DNA of 41,376 nt from W425 sp964503235 (GTDB lineage: Bacteria; Chloroflexota; Dehalococcoidia; Dehalococcoidales; RBG-16-60-22). The stretch is from the NCBI GenBank assembly GCA_964503235.1, contig CAZCZJ010000009.1:1-41376 (forward strand), given 5' to 3'. The notes under the pieces were generated by a model. The model was given only the letters and a program-made list of their open reading frames with translations. It ran no database searches and was not told the DNA's origin. How positions within the stretch are numbered: the stretch's first letter is position 1; each line of letters begins with the position of its first letter. This document shows, one piece after another, positions 30,610-39,760 of this stretch. Both the position numbers and the translations under genes were made by a program.

Positions 30610-32448
30610 TTACAAATACTCCTTAATCTTTTTCGCCTGGTTGTGCGTCATACCCGTAGCCGCCACCAGTTCATCGATGGAAGCCTCCTGTATCCTGGGG
30701 ACGGAGCCGAAATGGTGCATCAGGGCGCTTTTGCGACGGGGTCCTATTCCCGGAATATTGTCCAGTACCGAGGTAAAGCTCTTCTTGCGATGTACTTTGG
30801 CGTAGTAACTGATAGCGAAACGGTGAGCTTCATCCCTGATATTCTGCAGCATCTGGAGTCCGGGAGAGGATTTGGGGAGGACTACAGGTTTTTTCCTGCC
30901 GGGAAGGAATATCTCCTCTTTTTCCTTGGCCAGACTGGCGGTGGGGATGTCAACACCGCTTTCATTCAGCACCGCCAGAGCGGCATTGAGCTGTCCTTTG
31001 CCACCGTCGATGAGAATGAGGTCGGGCATAATGCCCCAGGTAGTGGTATCCGAACTATCTGCGTTTTTCCCTCGTTTAAAACGCCGCCGCAGCACTTCCT
31101 GCAGCATGGCGTAGTCATTAGCCCCCGATACGGTTTTAATTTTAAAACGACGGTAATGGGCCGGTTTTGGCCTGCCGTCCTCGAAGACGACCATGCTGCC
31201 TACCGCCGAGGTGCCCTGTATGTTAGATATATCGTAGGCTTCCATGCGAACCGGTTTTTTCTTGAGTTTAAGCTCCTTTTCAATCTCTTCCAGGGCTTTA
31301 TCCAGCGACCTGGGAGATGTCATCTCTTTTATTTTAAGCTGTTCCCATCCCTGCCGGGCGTTTTCGGCGGCGATATCCACCAGCTGCTTCTTGATACCGC
31401 GGCGCGGCACCTGAATATTTACGACGCCACCCCTCTTGCTGCGCAGCCAGTCTTTGACAACCTGTTTATCCTCGATGGGGTACTGGAGTAACAGCAGCGG
31501 GGGTATCTGTGGAGAAGATGAGTAGTACTGCTTGACGAAGCTGGTGATTATCTGACGGGGTTCCTCGTGGCGGGTCCCCTGGAGGAGAAAACCCTCACGA
31601 CCGGTCAGCCGGTTGCTGCGGATAAATAATACCTGAACGTAGGCCTTGTCTTCGTCCTGGATATAAGCGATAACATCCTGTTCGCCCCTGACGGTTGCCG
31701 CTATCCTCTCGCCTTCGATAACCTCCTCCATTGCCTGAATCTGGTCTCTTAAAGCCGCCGCTTTTTCATAGTCAGTGCCCGCGGATGCTTTATTCATCCT
31801 GGTTTTGAGCTCCCGGATGACCTTATCGCGTTTACCCTCAAGAAAGAGGATGACCTCTTTGATTACCTGGTCGTATTCCTTTTTACTGACCGACCCGGTA
31901 CACGGCGCCAGGCAATGTCCCAGGTGATATTCAAGGCAGGGACGGTGTTTGGCGCCGGTGATGGTTTTATTACAGATGCGGAAAGGGAAGAGGCGCTGCA
32001 GGACGCGCAGCGTGTCCTTGACCGACCTGGAGCTGGAAAACGGCCCGAAATAACGACCGCCGTCATCGTCTATACGACGGGTCCGGTAGACGCGGGGCCA
32101 CTCTTCTTTCACGTCGATTTTGAGATAAGGGAAGGTCTTATCATCCTTGAGACGGACGTTAAAGCGGGGGTGGTACTGTTTAATAAAATTCAGCTCGAGA
32201 ATCAGCGCTTCCTGTTCCGAGGTGACGGTAAAGAAGTCAATATCAGCCATAAGCGAGGCTAATAACGCTATCTTGGGGGATACCTGTGATGAAGCACTGA
32301 AGTACGACCTTACCCTATTGTGGAGGTTATTGGCCTTACCGACGTAAAGGATATTCCCTCCGGTATCCCGGAAAAGGTACACCCCGGGTTTGTGGGGTAA
32401 TCTATCAAGCTGCTCTTTTATCAGTTGGTTACTCAATTCTACGCTCAC
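30610..32448 (-). CDS. uvrC: Excinuclease ABC subunit C
   Basis: 612 aa. The N-terminal GIY-YIG nuclease domain has PGVYLFRDTGGNILYVGKAN. A UVR motif lies near residue 205 (DYEKAAALRDQIQAMEEV). The RNase H-like nuclease domain has EAYDISNIQGTSAVGSMVVF and LILIDGGKGQLNAA. C-terminal helix-hairpin-helix motifs include DNIPGIGPRRKSALMHHFG. It makes both incisions in nucleotide-excision repair. It starts at GTG 32448 without a Shine-Dalgarno, and a promoter-like pair upstream predicts a leader of only about 9 bases. Confidence 0.97.
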   Translation of the reverse strand: MSVELSNQLIKEQLDRLPHKPGVYLFRDTGGNILYVGKANNLHNRVRSYFSASSQVSPKIALLASLMADIDFFTVTSEQEALILELNFIKQYHPRFNVRLKDDKTFPYLKIDVKEEWPRVYRTRRIDDDGGRYFGPFSSSRSVKDTLRVLQRLFPFRICNKTITGAKHRPCLEYHLGHCLAPCTGSVSKKEYDQVIKEVILFLEGKRDKVIRELKTRMNKASAGTDYEKAAALRDQIQAMEEVIEGERIAATVRGEQDVIAYIQDEDKAYVQVLFIRSNRLTGREGFLLQGTRHEEPRQIITSFVKQYYSSSPQIPPLLLLQYPIEDKQVVKDWLRSKRGGVVNIQVPRRGIKKQLVDIAAENARQGWEQLKIKEMTSPRSLDKALEEIEKELKLKKKPVRMEAYDISNIQGTSAVGSMVVFEDGRPKPAHYRRFKIKTVSGANDYAMLQEVLRRRFKRGKNADSSDTTTWGIMPDLILIDGGKGQLNAALAVLNESGVDIPTASLAKEKEEIFLPGRKKPVVLPKSSPGLQMLQNIRDEAHRFAISYYAKVHRKKSFTSVLDNIPGIGPRRKSALMHHFGSVPRIQEASIDELVAATGMTHNQAKKIKEYL

Positions 32449-32464
32449 GTGTTATATCTAATTC

Positions 32465-32492
32465 ATTCTAGCACAGGAATATTATTGAGCAA
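32465..32492 (-). promoter_or_regulatory. Possible uvrC promoter giving a very short leader
   Basis: On the minus strand TTGCTC (32492-32487), 16 bases, TAGAAT (32470-32465). The predicted start is about 9 bases before the GTG, with no room for a Shine-Dalgarno. Confidence 0.4.
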
Positions 32493-32575
32493 AGGTTTTA
32501 TAAAGGGGAGCTTGCGGAGCGGTGATTAATATTCAGGAAATACATTTTTTGGTTACAGTACTCTCATTTGGACTT

Positions 32576-32603
32576 TTGACATGAGTAGTATTTGTTATAT
32601 AAT
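32576..32603 (+). promoter_or_regulatory. Promoter of the GAF gene
   Basis: TTGACA (32576-32581), 16 bases, TATAAT (32598-32603), both consensus hexamers. The start near 32610 gives a leader of about 31 bases that contains no ATG. Confidence 0.75.
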
Positions 32604-32640
32604 AGAAATACGGGAAATACAGATAGATTAGGTTGAGACG

Positions 32641-33342
32641 ATTAAGAACCGCGATATTCTTTCCATTATAAGTGAAGTTAGTGAGACACTTACGCTTAGC
32701 AGTAATCCCCAACAGCTTCTGGGAACGATACTGGATACTATATCCGGGATTTTCAAGGCGGATTGCTGCTGGGTCCAGCTCGCCAATACTGGCCGTGACA
32801 GGCTGCCCCTGGTTGCCAGCCTCGGTTTTACCGCGGATATGAAGCGCGAGATGAACCTGTTAGACCGGGACCACCGCTTCATTCATGAGGTAATCGGTCT
32901 GGGACACAAGATTGTCATTCACAGTCTGAGCCGTGACGGTAAATACAACATCCCGGTTTTTAAGAAATCCGGTTTCCGCTCGCTGCTGGCAGTTCCCATA
33001 ATGACATATCGCATCCACGGGATTCTGGGAATGGCTTTCCGTTCCAGGATGAAATTCAATGAAGACTTTACTCAATTGTGTGATGTTATCGCCAATTTAA
33101 TCGGTATGTCTCTTCATAAATCTACACTGAACGAACGACAGATACAGAAAAGGCCGGCTGAACCGGCCGATTCCGACGAAATGAAATCGGGTGATAATAA
33201 AACCGAAGAACCAAGTGTGAAGGATTCTTCAGAGAATGATATTCAAAGTATATCCGAGATAACAGGCGTAGATAAGAACCGCGTTAATGAATTTCACGAC
33301 CATGCTAGGAGTATGAGACGCTTCAACGAGTCACATAAATAG
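32641..33342 (+). CDS. GAF-domain protein (apparent ATT start)
   Basis: 233 aa if started at ATT 32641. The N-terminus then reads (M)KNRDILSIISEVSETLTLS, the usual helix leading into a GAF domain (about 20-165: GTILDTISGIFKADCCWVQL ... SLLAVPIMTYRIHGILGMAF). A charged, disordered C-terminus follows. A TAG lies four codons upstream of ATT. No in-frame ATG, GTG or TTG occurs before ATG 32839, which would cut the GAF domain in two. Only a weak Shine-Dalgarno (AGG at 32630-32632) is seen. With no output domain, it may sense a small ligand and act on the divergent signalling genes by contact (inference). Confidence 0.75.
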   Translation: MKNRDILSIISEVSETLTLSSNPQQLLGTILDTISGIFKADCCWVQLANTGRDRLPLVASLGFTADMKREMNLLDRDHRFIHEVIGLGHKIVIHSLSRDGKYNIPVFKKSGFRSLLAVPIMTYRIHGILGMAFRSRMKFNEDFTQLCDVIANLIGMSLHKSTLNERQIQKRPAEPADSDEMKSGDNKTEEPSVKDSSENDIQSISEITGVDKNRVNEFHDHARSMRRFNESHK

Positions 33343-33431
33343 CTTCTCATATCCAATGCATCACCCGAGAGTCTTAAAATAATACCTTGATATTTTCTTT
33401 TCAGTCTCCCGGGCAATCCATATTTAGATTA

Positions 33432-34124
33432 TCAGGTAATTGATATCAAACCCTGCTTGATAGCCACGACCACAGCCTCGGTGCGGGCATTGGCATTCAG
33501 CTTCCTCAGGATAGAAGTTACATGGTTTTTAATCGTTTGCTCGCTTATCCCCAGTTCGGCGGCTATCTGTTTATTTAGATAACCTTCGGCTATATACTGA
33601 AGGATTTCTATTTCCCGGGGTGTCAGCGGCGACATGAAAGCTTCGGATTCGCTTCTGGCTGATAGTTCCTGGAACTGCTGCAGGACGTGTTCCGCTACTT
33701 TGGGTCGGTCGGTCAGGTATTCATTAATGGGATGTTCTCCCCGGGCGACGCGTCTTACGGTTTCAACCAGTTGCTCGGCGGTAACTTCCTTGCTCAAGTA
33801 AGCTACGGCCTGGGCTTTTAAGGCGAGGAAGAGCTGGTTATCATCGAGATTGGAAGAAAGTACGATAACGCCGATGTTGGGAGAGCGCTGTTTAATTTTC
33901 TTGGCCAGCTCGATGCCGTTTTCCGACGGGCCGTCAATATCCAGCAGGGCGACATCAGGCGGCAGATTATCGATGGCTTTGATGACGCTATCATTAACCT
34001 CAGTGATGCCCGATATTGATATATCTTCAACATCAGAGAAGGTCTGCTCTACTCCTTGCTTGAATAATGATTGCTGGCTGATGATAAATACCTGGATTTT
34101 GTTCTTATTGTTGTTGTTCATCAT
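33432..34124 (-). CDS. NarL/FixJ-type response regulator with degenerate receiver
   Basis: 230 aa from ATG 34124 (AGGAG 5 bases upstream). The receiver domain keeps the phosphorylatable Asp (VALLDIDG), the Ser/Thr (VIVLSSN) and the Lys (AYLSKEV). The acidic pair that binds magnesium, normally DD or ED after the first strand, is replaced by Ser-Gln (VFIISQQSLF). It may therefore work without phosphorylation. The C-terminal LuxR-type HTH (LTPREIEILQYIAEGYLNKQ ... VTSILRKLNA) is intact. It follows the 998-aa signalling protein by 51 bases on the same strand and is probably co-transcribed. No histidine kinase is nearby. Confidence 0.9.
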   Translation of the reverse strand: MMNNNNKNKIQVFIISQQSLFKQGVEQTFSDVEDISISGITEVNDSVIKAIDNLPPDVALLDIDGPSENGIELAKKIKQRSPNIGVIVLSSNLDDNQLFLALKAQAVAYLSKEVTAEQLVETVRRVARGEHPINEYLTDRPKVAEHVLQQFQELSARSESEAFMSPLTPREIEILQYIAEGYLNKQIAAELGISEQTIKNHVTSILRKLNANARTEAVVVAIKQGLISIT

Positions 34125-34175
34125 ATTTACTCCTATCATGGCCGTGATATATCAGGCCGGTATTTATTTGTTTTT

Positions 34176-37172
34176 TTAGCCTCCTGTTATGGCGGGTTTT
34201 TTCTCGTATAAAGTTACGAATATCTCAACAAGGTGCGGGTCAAATTTAGTGCCTGCATATTTTTTAATTTCTTCCAGCGCTGCTGGAACGGTTGCGGAGC
34301 CGGAGTCCTTCATGTTTGAAATTGAAATATCAAAGGCACTGGCGATGGCCAGAATACGTGCATCCAGTGGGATATCTTCACCTTTGAGACCATGGGGATA
34401 ACCGGTTCCATCAAAGTTTTCATGATGATGCCGTATGCCGTCAGCAGATTTGGACAGTTTGGGAATACTGCCGACGATGTTCGCACCCAGTTGGGGATGA
34501 CTCTTGATTATTGCCCAGTCCTCATCGGTAAGCTCGTCGGTCTTATCTAATATTTCATCGCTGATGTTGATTTTGCCGATATCATGTAACAGTGCACAGG
34601 ATTCCAGTTGTTTAAGTCCCATTGTATTGATTTCGAGGGCTTTGCCCAGGGTTATGGCGTATTCAGCGACTTTCTTTGAGTGATTGCGTGTACGGACTGT
34701 GCGACTATCAATAGTCTCTGCCAGGTTGTAAATAATACTTACAATCCTGTTATTGCTATCTTTTTTAGATGTGCTTGATTCAGTAAAATAAAGGTTGGAG
34801 AGGGTACCCGAGGCACAGAATATGCGATTCCCTCCGCTCCATTTTGCCCGGTAAAGAGTCAGGTCAGCCGCGGCAATAATATCGGAGTGACTCATGCCGT
34901 CCTCGGGCCAGCTGGCCAACCCGATACTGGCCGTGATATTAATATCACCGGTGTCCAGTTCCGAAGCGATACTCTCACGTACTCTTTCGGTTACCTGGCT
35001 GGCGGCTTCGATGGTTGTTTGTGGCAATAGTATAGCAAATTCATCGCCGCCGTATCGGAAGGCCTGGTCTGAGTTTCTTACCTTATTTCTGATAATATTG
35101 CCAACCTGTCCCAGAAGCGTATCACCGGCCAGATGCCCTTTGGTGTCATTAAACGCCTTGAAAGAATCAAGGTCGAGGATGGCCAGGGCAAATTTGCCGC
35201 CGTAGCGAGAATGTCGGCTGATTTCACTATCAATCATCTCATCGAGGGAACGGCGGTTTAACAGTCCGGTGAGTTCATCGACACGTGCCTTTTCTTCCGT
35301 CTCGGCGTAAAGTCGCGCATTCTCCAGCGGCATGGCTATTTGTGATGCGAGTTGCTCGAGGAGTTTTACGTGCTGCTGGCAATAAGCGTCCTTTTCGCGG
35401 CTGGCGAGAATGAGACTACCGATTACTTCACCTTTAGCTATCAACGGCAGGTACACCATAGATAACATCCCCTGTTCATAAAAATCGTTTCCCGTAGAAA
35501 ACCTGATTTCTTTAGATAGGTCACGTTCTGTAAGAGGTTTCTTGTTGGTAACTACCCAGCCCGTACCGGAGCTCTGCATGGGTATTTTTTCTCCTACCTG
35601 GTAGGTTGAGCCTTCTTTAGATGACAGAGCTACGCAGCAAAGCCCTTCTTCTTCTACCAGTACTATTGATGCCCAGTTGACATCAACGATTTTCTTCAGT
35701 TCTTCAATGAAGCTCCCGAAGATTTCCTGAATGTTCAAACTGGAGGCGACAATAGTACTGCAATTGTTAATTACAGATAACTCTGTCTCCCTCTCTCTGA
35801 GCTGGTCGTTGAGATATTCTTTTTCCATCGTCACCGCTACCCGGTCGGCGATATTCGTAATTATGTTGTATTCTTCCAGTGAATATCTACCGGACTTCTT
35901 CTTGCCGAGGACCAGGATGGCAATCAGCCGGTCACGACTTATTAACGGTATCAGGATTTCCATCTCTTTTGATTCTATTTCCTCTTTTTCCTCTGACCAC
36001 AGACCTAAAAATTCGGGCAGGAAGGTCATATTATCTTTTGTCAGCGGCACCCGTTCCCGTTCCAGGTATTTGACGATGGGATTATTAGCTTTGAACTTCA
36101 AATCGGCAAACTCGTTGTTTTTCGGTTCTGAAATTTGCACGCTAAAGTCATCGCTGCCAGTTTCGGGGAAAAGAAGAGTTGCCTGTTTAATACCTATGGC
36201 CCGGGTGAGTAATACCAGCAACTCACCGCCCTGTTCTTTTAAACTGAATATGTTATGAATCGTATCGGTGAAATTAGACAGTTTCTGGCGGTGATTATAG
36301 CTGGAGCCATGAAAAGCCCTCGACATCGTGTTAAAGAAAAAACCACGTAATCTGTAAATAAGTATGGCAACAAGTAGTCCCGTTCCCGTGGCAGCAAAAG
36401 AAGCGGGAAGGCTAATCTCAAAATCGAATATGTTATGGAAGACAAGAAGCAAGAGCCAGTAGGCAGCAATTCCAATAATACCCAGGCTCAACCAGGCGGT
36501 GCCTTCCCTTAATACTATTCTAATATCAACCAGTTTGTGTCTGATAACAGCGTAGCTTAAAATAAAGGCATTAAAAAGGTTGCCGAAATGACTCATCGGT
36601 ATTTCCCTGCCCCAAGGAAGAAGTGAAAAGATAGTGAAAAATAATAGAAATGAGAGACCTATAAGTAAAGATATTATTTGGTTATTTAATACTGGATTGT
36701 TAGAAGTTTTTAACATCTTAATGAATACATAGTAATTTCTAACGGAGAGTATTATTAGGGGCAGGAATAGAGCGATTATTCCCAGTTTGTATGTACCATG
36801 AACCTTTCCGCTAACAGTACTCACATCGGTAATATATCCCAGAGAAAGTAAAATCAATACCAATACTAATGAAATATAAGCAAAAGGCAACCATCGTCCT
36901 TGCCTTGATGGGTAGAAGGAAGATACGAAATAATGGAATTGTATCGCCATTATCGTATAGAAACCAATAACGAATTGAAATATTATATATTTATTTTCGG
37001 GAAAGGTGTTACTTCTGAAGAAAAAGTTTGTTAGACTCCATAACATGGCGAATATCAAGAATAAGAAAAATAAAGTATTTCGAGTATGCCATGGTCTGCT
37101 ACTGATTGTCATAAATAGCAGCGGAATGTACGCGATTACTGCAATTAAGGGAAGAATTGCTTCTACGTTCAT
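34176..37172 (-). CDS. Membrane GAF-GAF-GGDEF-HD-GYP cyclic-di-GMP enzyme
   Basis: 998 aa. The N-terminal ~260 residues hold about eight membrane helices, like 7TM histidine-kinase sensor regions. Two GAF domains follow (about 290-450 and 470-630). The diguanylate cyclase domain (about 640-800) has an intact RYGGDEF active site. The inhibitory site Arg-x-x-Asp (RNSD) lies five residues before GGDEF. A C-terminal HD-GYP phosphodiesterase domain (about 825-990) has HDIGK and HHENFDGTGYPHG. It can therefore in principle both make and break c-di-GMP. It lies upstream of the degenerate response regulator. The promoter sits so close that the mRNA should be leaderless. Confidence 0.93.
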   Translation of the reverse strand: MNVEAILPLIAVIAYIPLLFMTISSRPWHTRNTLFFLFLIFAMLWSLTNFFFRSNTFPENKYIIFQFVIGFYTIMAIQFHYFVSSFYPSRQGRWLPFAYISLVLVLILLSLGYITDVSTVSGKVHGTYKLGIIALFLPLIILSVRNYYVFIKMLKTSNNPVLNNQIISLLIGLSFLLFFTIFSLLPWGREIPMSHFGNLFNAFILSYAVIRHKLVDIRIVLREGTAWLSLGIIGIAAYWLLLLVFHNIFDFEISLPASFAATGTGLLVAILIYRLRGFFFNTMSRAFHGSSYNHRQKLSNFTDTIHNIFSLKEQGGELLVLLTRAIGIKQATLLFPETGSDDFSVQISEPKNNEFADLKFKANNPIVKYLERERVPLTKDNMTFLPEFLGLWSEEKEEIESKEMEILIPLISRDRLIAILVLGKKKSGRYSLEEYNIITNIADRVAVTMEKEYLNDQLRERETELSVINNCSTIVASSLNIQEIFGSFIEELKKIVDVNWASIVLVEEEGLCCVALSSKEGSTYQVGEKIPMQSSGTGWVVTNKKPLTERDLSKEIRFSTGNDFYEQGMLSMVYLPLIAKGEVIGSLILASREKDAYCQQHVKLLEQLASQIAMPLENARLYAETEEKARVDELTGLLNRRSLDEMIDSEISRHSRYGGKFALAILDLDSFKAFNDTKGHLAGDTLLGQVGNIIRNKVRNSDQAFRYGGDEFAILLPQTTIEAASQVTERVRESIASELDTGDINITASIGLASWPEDGMSHSDIIAAADLTLYRAKWSGGNRIFCASGTLSNLYFTESSTSKKDSNNRIVSIIYNLAETIDSRTVRTRNHSKKVAEYAITLGKALEINTMGLKQLESCALLHDIGKINISDEILDKTDELTDEDWAIIKSHPQLGANIVGSIPKLSKSADGIRHHHENFDGTGYPHGLKGEDIPLDARILAIASAFDISISNMKDSGSATVPAALEEIKKYAGTKFDPHLVEIFVTLYEKKPAITGG

Positions 37173-37180
37173 ATAAGGGA

Positions 37181-37209
37181 ATTATCATGCCAAAAGGAAT
37201 AACTGTCAA
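37181..37209 (-). promoter_or_regulatory. Promoter giving a leaderless mRNA for the GGDEF/HD-GYP gene
   Basis: On the minus strand TTGACA (37209-37204), 17 bases, GATAAT (37186-37181). Only 8 bases separate the -10 from ATG 37172, so transcription should begin 0-2 bases before the start codon. No Shine-Dalgarno is present. Confidence 0.7.
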
Positions 37210-37260
37210 GGGGTAACCAAAGTAAGTGAACTAAGGTGGGAATACTAAAGTACTATAGTT

Positions 37261-38988
37261 TTATGCGGTGATTTTATCGGTATTAATATCGCTTTTTGTT
37301 TCAACTGTTTCTTTGGTTGCTTGTTTGGTTTTTGTTACTACTATTAGTTCTTCCGTTTGAGATAGTAATAGTGATAAGACTTCCTCAGAAGGATTAATGT
37401 GAGGAGGTTTCAAATGCGCTAAATCGGCACCTTCAGTTTGTTTATTAACCAAGTAATTGGAGAATGAGCCACTTGGTAACAACTTCAATTCGACAGTAAA
37501 ACCTAGCTCATCCCTCCAGTCTTCTTGAATTCCGGATTCATCATAACTACTTCTTCCTGAGACGACCAAATGTTCCTGAATATTTGATAATACATCAGAT
37601 TCATTACCTTGCCAATTTTTCTTGGGTTCAATAAGTATGTTGAGCACAGTTTCCCCTGGCTGTTTGTATGCTACCCAATCTTCGTAAGCAATCCCAGACT
37701 TTTCTATGGCTTGCCAAATTAGTTTTTCTGTCAGTTTAATAACCATAAAGCTAATAAGGTCGTCAGCCCGTCTTTCAAAAACCATTTGGGGGATGTTAAT
37801 TCCAAGTTTATTATTATGCAATGAAGTAATTCTAATCATATCGCCTATCCTATATCGAGTCATGGCACCGCCGTGAAAGTTAGTTAGGACCAATTCATAA
37901 ATTTCACCGGGTTTTACTTCATCTAATAAAAGAGTCTTTGGCTGATAGCTGTTATCCATCTGCCATTTTAGGATTTCGTCTTCAGGTATAAATTCTATAA
38001 AATTAAGGTTAGGAGTAAAAGTCATACTTTCATGGTCCCATATTTGTGTGGCAATAACACCGGCTTCGGTAGCAGAATACATATCCAATGGATACTTACC
38101 CCAAAACTCATATATTTTATCTTTATACACCCAACTATCAACACCGCTGCCGACGATACCTTTCAAATTCCACAAATCTTTAGGTAACATTGCACGTCCT
38201 GCTATTTTGCTTTTAATTCTACCTTTGACCAGACGCAATAGGGCTTTTGGGTTTTTTATATATGAATATGATTTGGTATTAGTAGACGATTGTTTTATTT
38301 TTTCACCAACCATTTCTAGAACAAGAGATAGACCAAAGAAATAGTCCATCCCTTGAGAAATCGCTTGCTGAAACCCGAGTTTAATTCTTTCTTCAAAATT
38401 TAATTTTTCTGATTCTTCTGGACTTGGATAGTAATACAAAGGTGTTTGGAGTCTTAATAAATCAGCAAATGTTCCTGAAATATACGGTCTTGGGGCTACC
38501 GAATATAATATCTTGATATTCTTAGGGATATTCGTTAAATCTCCCCAATCTTTACAACATGATAAAATACCAACTCCATATAAAATAACACTTAGTTCCT
38601 GGGCATATTTAGATGTCATTGGGACCCATTTACAGGGATAATCACCTGTCCTGCCAGAGGTTCTGACCCAGAAAGCGGGTTTTACCGGTAGAATATCAAC
38701 GTTTTTTTGTTCCAATTCGGGGCAGTAGTCCGCATAAGTTGTTAGTGGTACAAGCTCCCGAAATTCTTCTACAGTTTCAGGCTTTCTGCCCTGCATTATT
38801 TTATTACCGAGGGGAGATTTGTTCAGTAATTCCAGTTGCTCCAGTAAAAGCCGTTTCTGGATATCCATGAACTCTTTAATATCCAGTTTAAGATAGCCAC
38901 AACACATCTGCCAGAGCTCTTCGTGTTTCCCCTGACGCAGTAGTTCTGCCGCTTTCAGCATGTAATAACTCCCCAGCCATTTTGCCAT
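37261..38988 (-). CDS. GH3-family acyl-adenylate-forming protein
   Basis: 575 aa of the GH3 (auxin-responsive) family within the ANL adenylating superfamily. The nucleotide-binding loop is TSGRTGDYPCKWVP (from 110). The aromatic/Glu motif is MYSATEAGVIA, and RYRIGDMIRI carries the ribose-binding Asp. The N-terminal SPLGNKIMQGRKPETVEEFRELVPLTTYADY is typical of bacterial GH3 proteins. It probably activates a carboxylic acid and may conjugate it to an amine; substrate unknown. The C-terminal ~30 residues are Thr/Lys-rich. Codon use is AT-rich. It is not in an obvious operon. A TAAAAT box 6 bases before ATG 38988 hints at another leaderless start, but its -35 is poor. Confidence 0.85.
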   Translation of the reverse strand: MAKWLGSYYMLKAAELLRQGKHEELWQMCCGYLKLDIKEFMDIQKRLLLEQLELLNKSPLGNKIMQGRKPETVEEFRELVPLTTYADYCPELEQKNVDILPVKPAFWVRTSGRTGDYPCKWVPMTSKYAQELSVILYGVGILSCCKDWGDLTNIPKNIKILYSVAPRPYISGTFADLLRLQTPLYYYPSPEESEKLNFEERIKLGFQQAISQGMDYFFGLSLVLEMVGEKIKQSSTNTKSYSYIKNPKALLRLVKGRIKSKIAGRAMLPKDLWNLKGIVGSGVDSWVYKDKIYEFWGKYPLDMYSATEAGVIATQIWDHESMTFTPNLNFIEFIPEDEILKWQMDNSYQPKTLLLDEVKPGEIYELVLTNFHGGAMTRYRIGDMIRITSLHNNKLGINIPQMVFERRADDLISFMVIKLTEKLIWQAIEKSGIAYEDWVAYKQPGETVLNILIEPKKNWQGNESDVLSNIQEHLVVSGRSSYDESGIQEDWRDELGFTVELKLLPSGSFSNYLVNKQTEGADLAHLKPPHINPSEEVLSLLLSQTEELIVVTKTKQATKETVETKSDINTDKITA

Positions 38989-39134
38989 ATGGCAATTTTA
39001 GACACACTACAAGGCTAAGGTATTGGCAATAGGCTTGGGAAGTGGTTGTGTTCTAGAATATAGTTCTATTACACGCGTAATGGCATGATTGAGTAGATGA
39101 TATGGTATGTTTTGAAAGGATTCAGAGCAGTGGG

Positions 39135-39482
39135 CTATAGCTCTTCTTCGTCCTCTTCATCCTGTTTGTAGAAGGATTCGAGTTGCTGGTTTAGATTTTG
39201 GAAGTCTTCATTCTGCTCGGATTTTCCCATTGACATCCCGTAACTGACAAAGAACTGGAGAAAATTATGCAGCAGTTCCATGATTTGCCGCATGAAATTA
39301 TCTATTTCTTCTCTTTTGACATATTGTTCCTGATTATCCTGTTCATCCAGTTGGCACTGGATTAAATAATTAACAAATTCGGTACGATTCAGTTCGCCGC
39401 GATTCTTGTCTATTTGCTTAACAACGTCCTCTTTGACCACCATAATCAGGTCATTTTCATCAAGTAACAGGGTTCTTTTCAT
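39135..39482 (-). CDS. Small ribbon-helix-helix-like protein
   Basis: 115 aa. The first ~50 residues (KRTLLLDENDLIMVVKEDV, then NRTEFVNYLIQCQL) have the strand-helix-helix pattern of Arc/MetJ-type DNA-binding proteins. The rest is a helical segment (EEIDNFMRQIMELLHNFLQF) and a strongly acidic tail (DEEDEEEL). It starts at ATG 39482 with AGAGG upstream. No partner toxin is recognised next to it. DNA binding is an inference from pattern alone. Confidence 0.6.
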   Translation of the reverse strand: MKRTLLLDENDLIMVVKEDVVKQIDKNRGELNRTEFVNYLIQCQLDEQDNQEQYVKREEIDNFMRQIMELLHNFLQFFVSYGMSMGKSEQNEDFQNLNQQLESFYKQDEEDEEEL

Positions 39483-39760
39483 TCAAAACCTCTTCTAAAT
39501 TGCACTCTTTCCCGAAAGGAATTTGTGAAAATATCTATAAAAAGAGTGTAGCATCACAATATAAAGTCAGACATAAAGTTAATAAAGGATTTATAAAGAT
39601 TTGCTTAAGGTTTCATTAAAACGCAGGAGCGGCCGGATTCTATATATACATCGAATAGGCCGTTGAAAGTACCGGTGTGAGATGGCAAAACGGCATAAAA
39701 AAACCTGAAGATATGGCCTTCTTCAGGTAAGATAAGTTACAATTATATATATAATCAATA
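39483..39760. other. Non-coding spacer
   Basis: 278 AT-rich bases between two minus-strand regulator genes. It contains the terminator of the winged-helix gene (39697-39728). Nothing else is recognised. Confidence 0.5.
39697..39728 (-). terminator. Rho-independent terminator of the winged-helix gene
   Basis: On the minus strand ACCTGAAGA (39728-39720) pairs perfectly with TCTTCAGGT (39711-39703) around an 8-base loop, followed by six Ts (39702-39697). It lies about 33 bases after the stop at 39761. Confidence 0.88.

Noticed and set aside
30643..31491. Plus-strand 282-aa frame antisense to uvrC
   Set aside because: Shadow of a well-conserved gene, with no ribosome site or recognisable domain.
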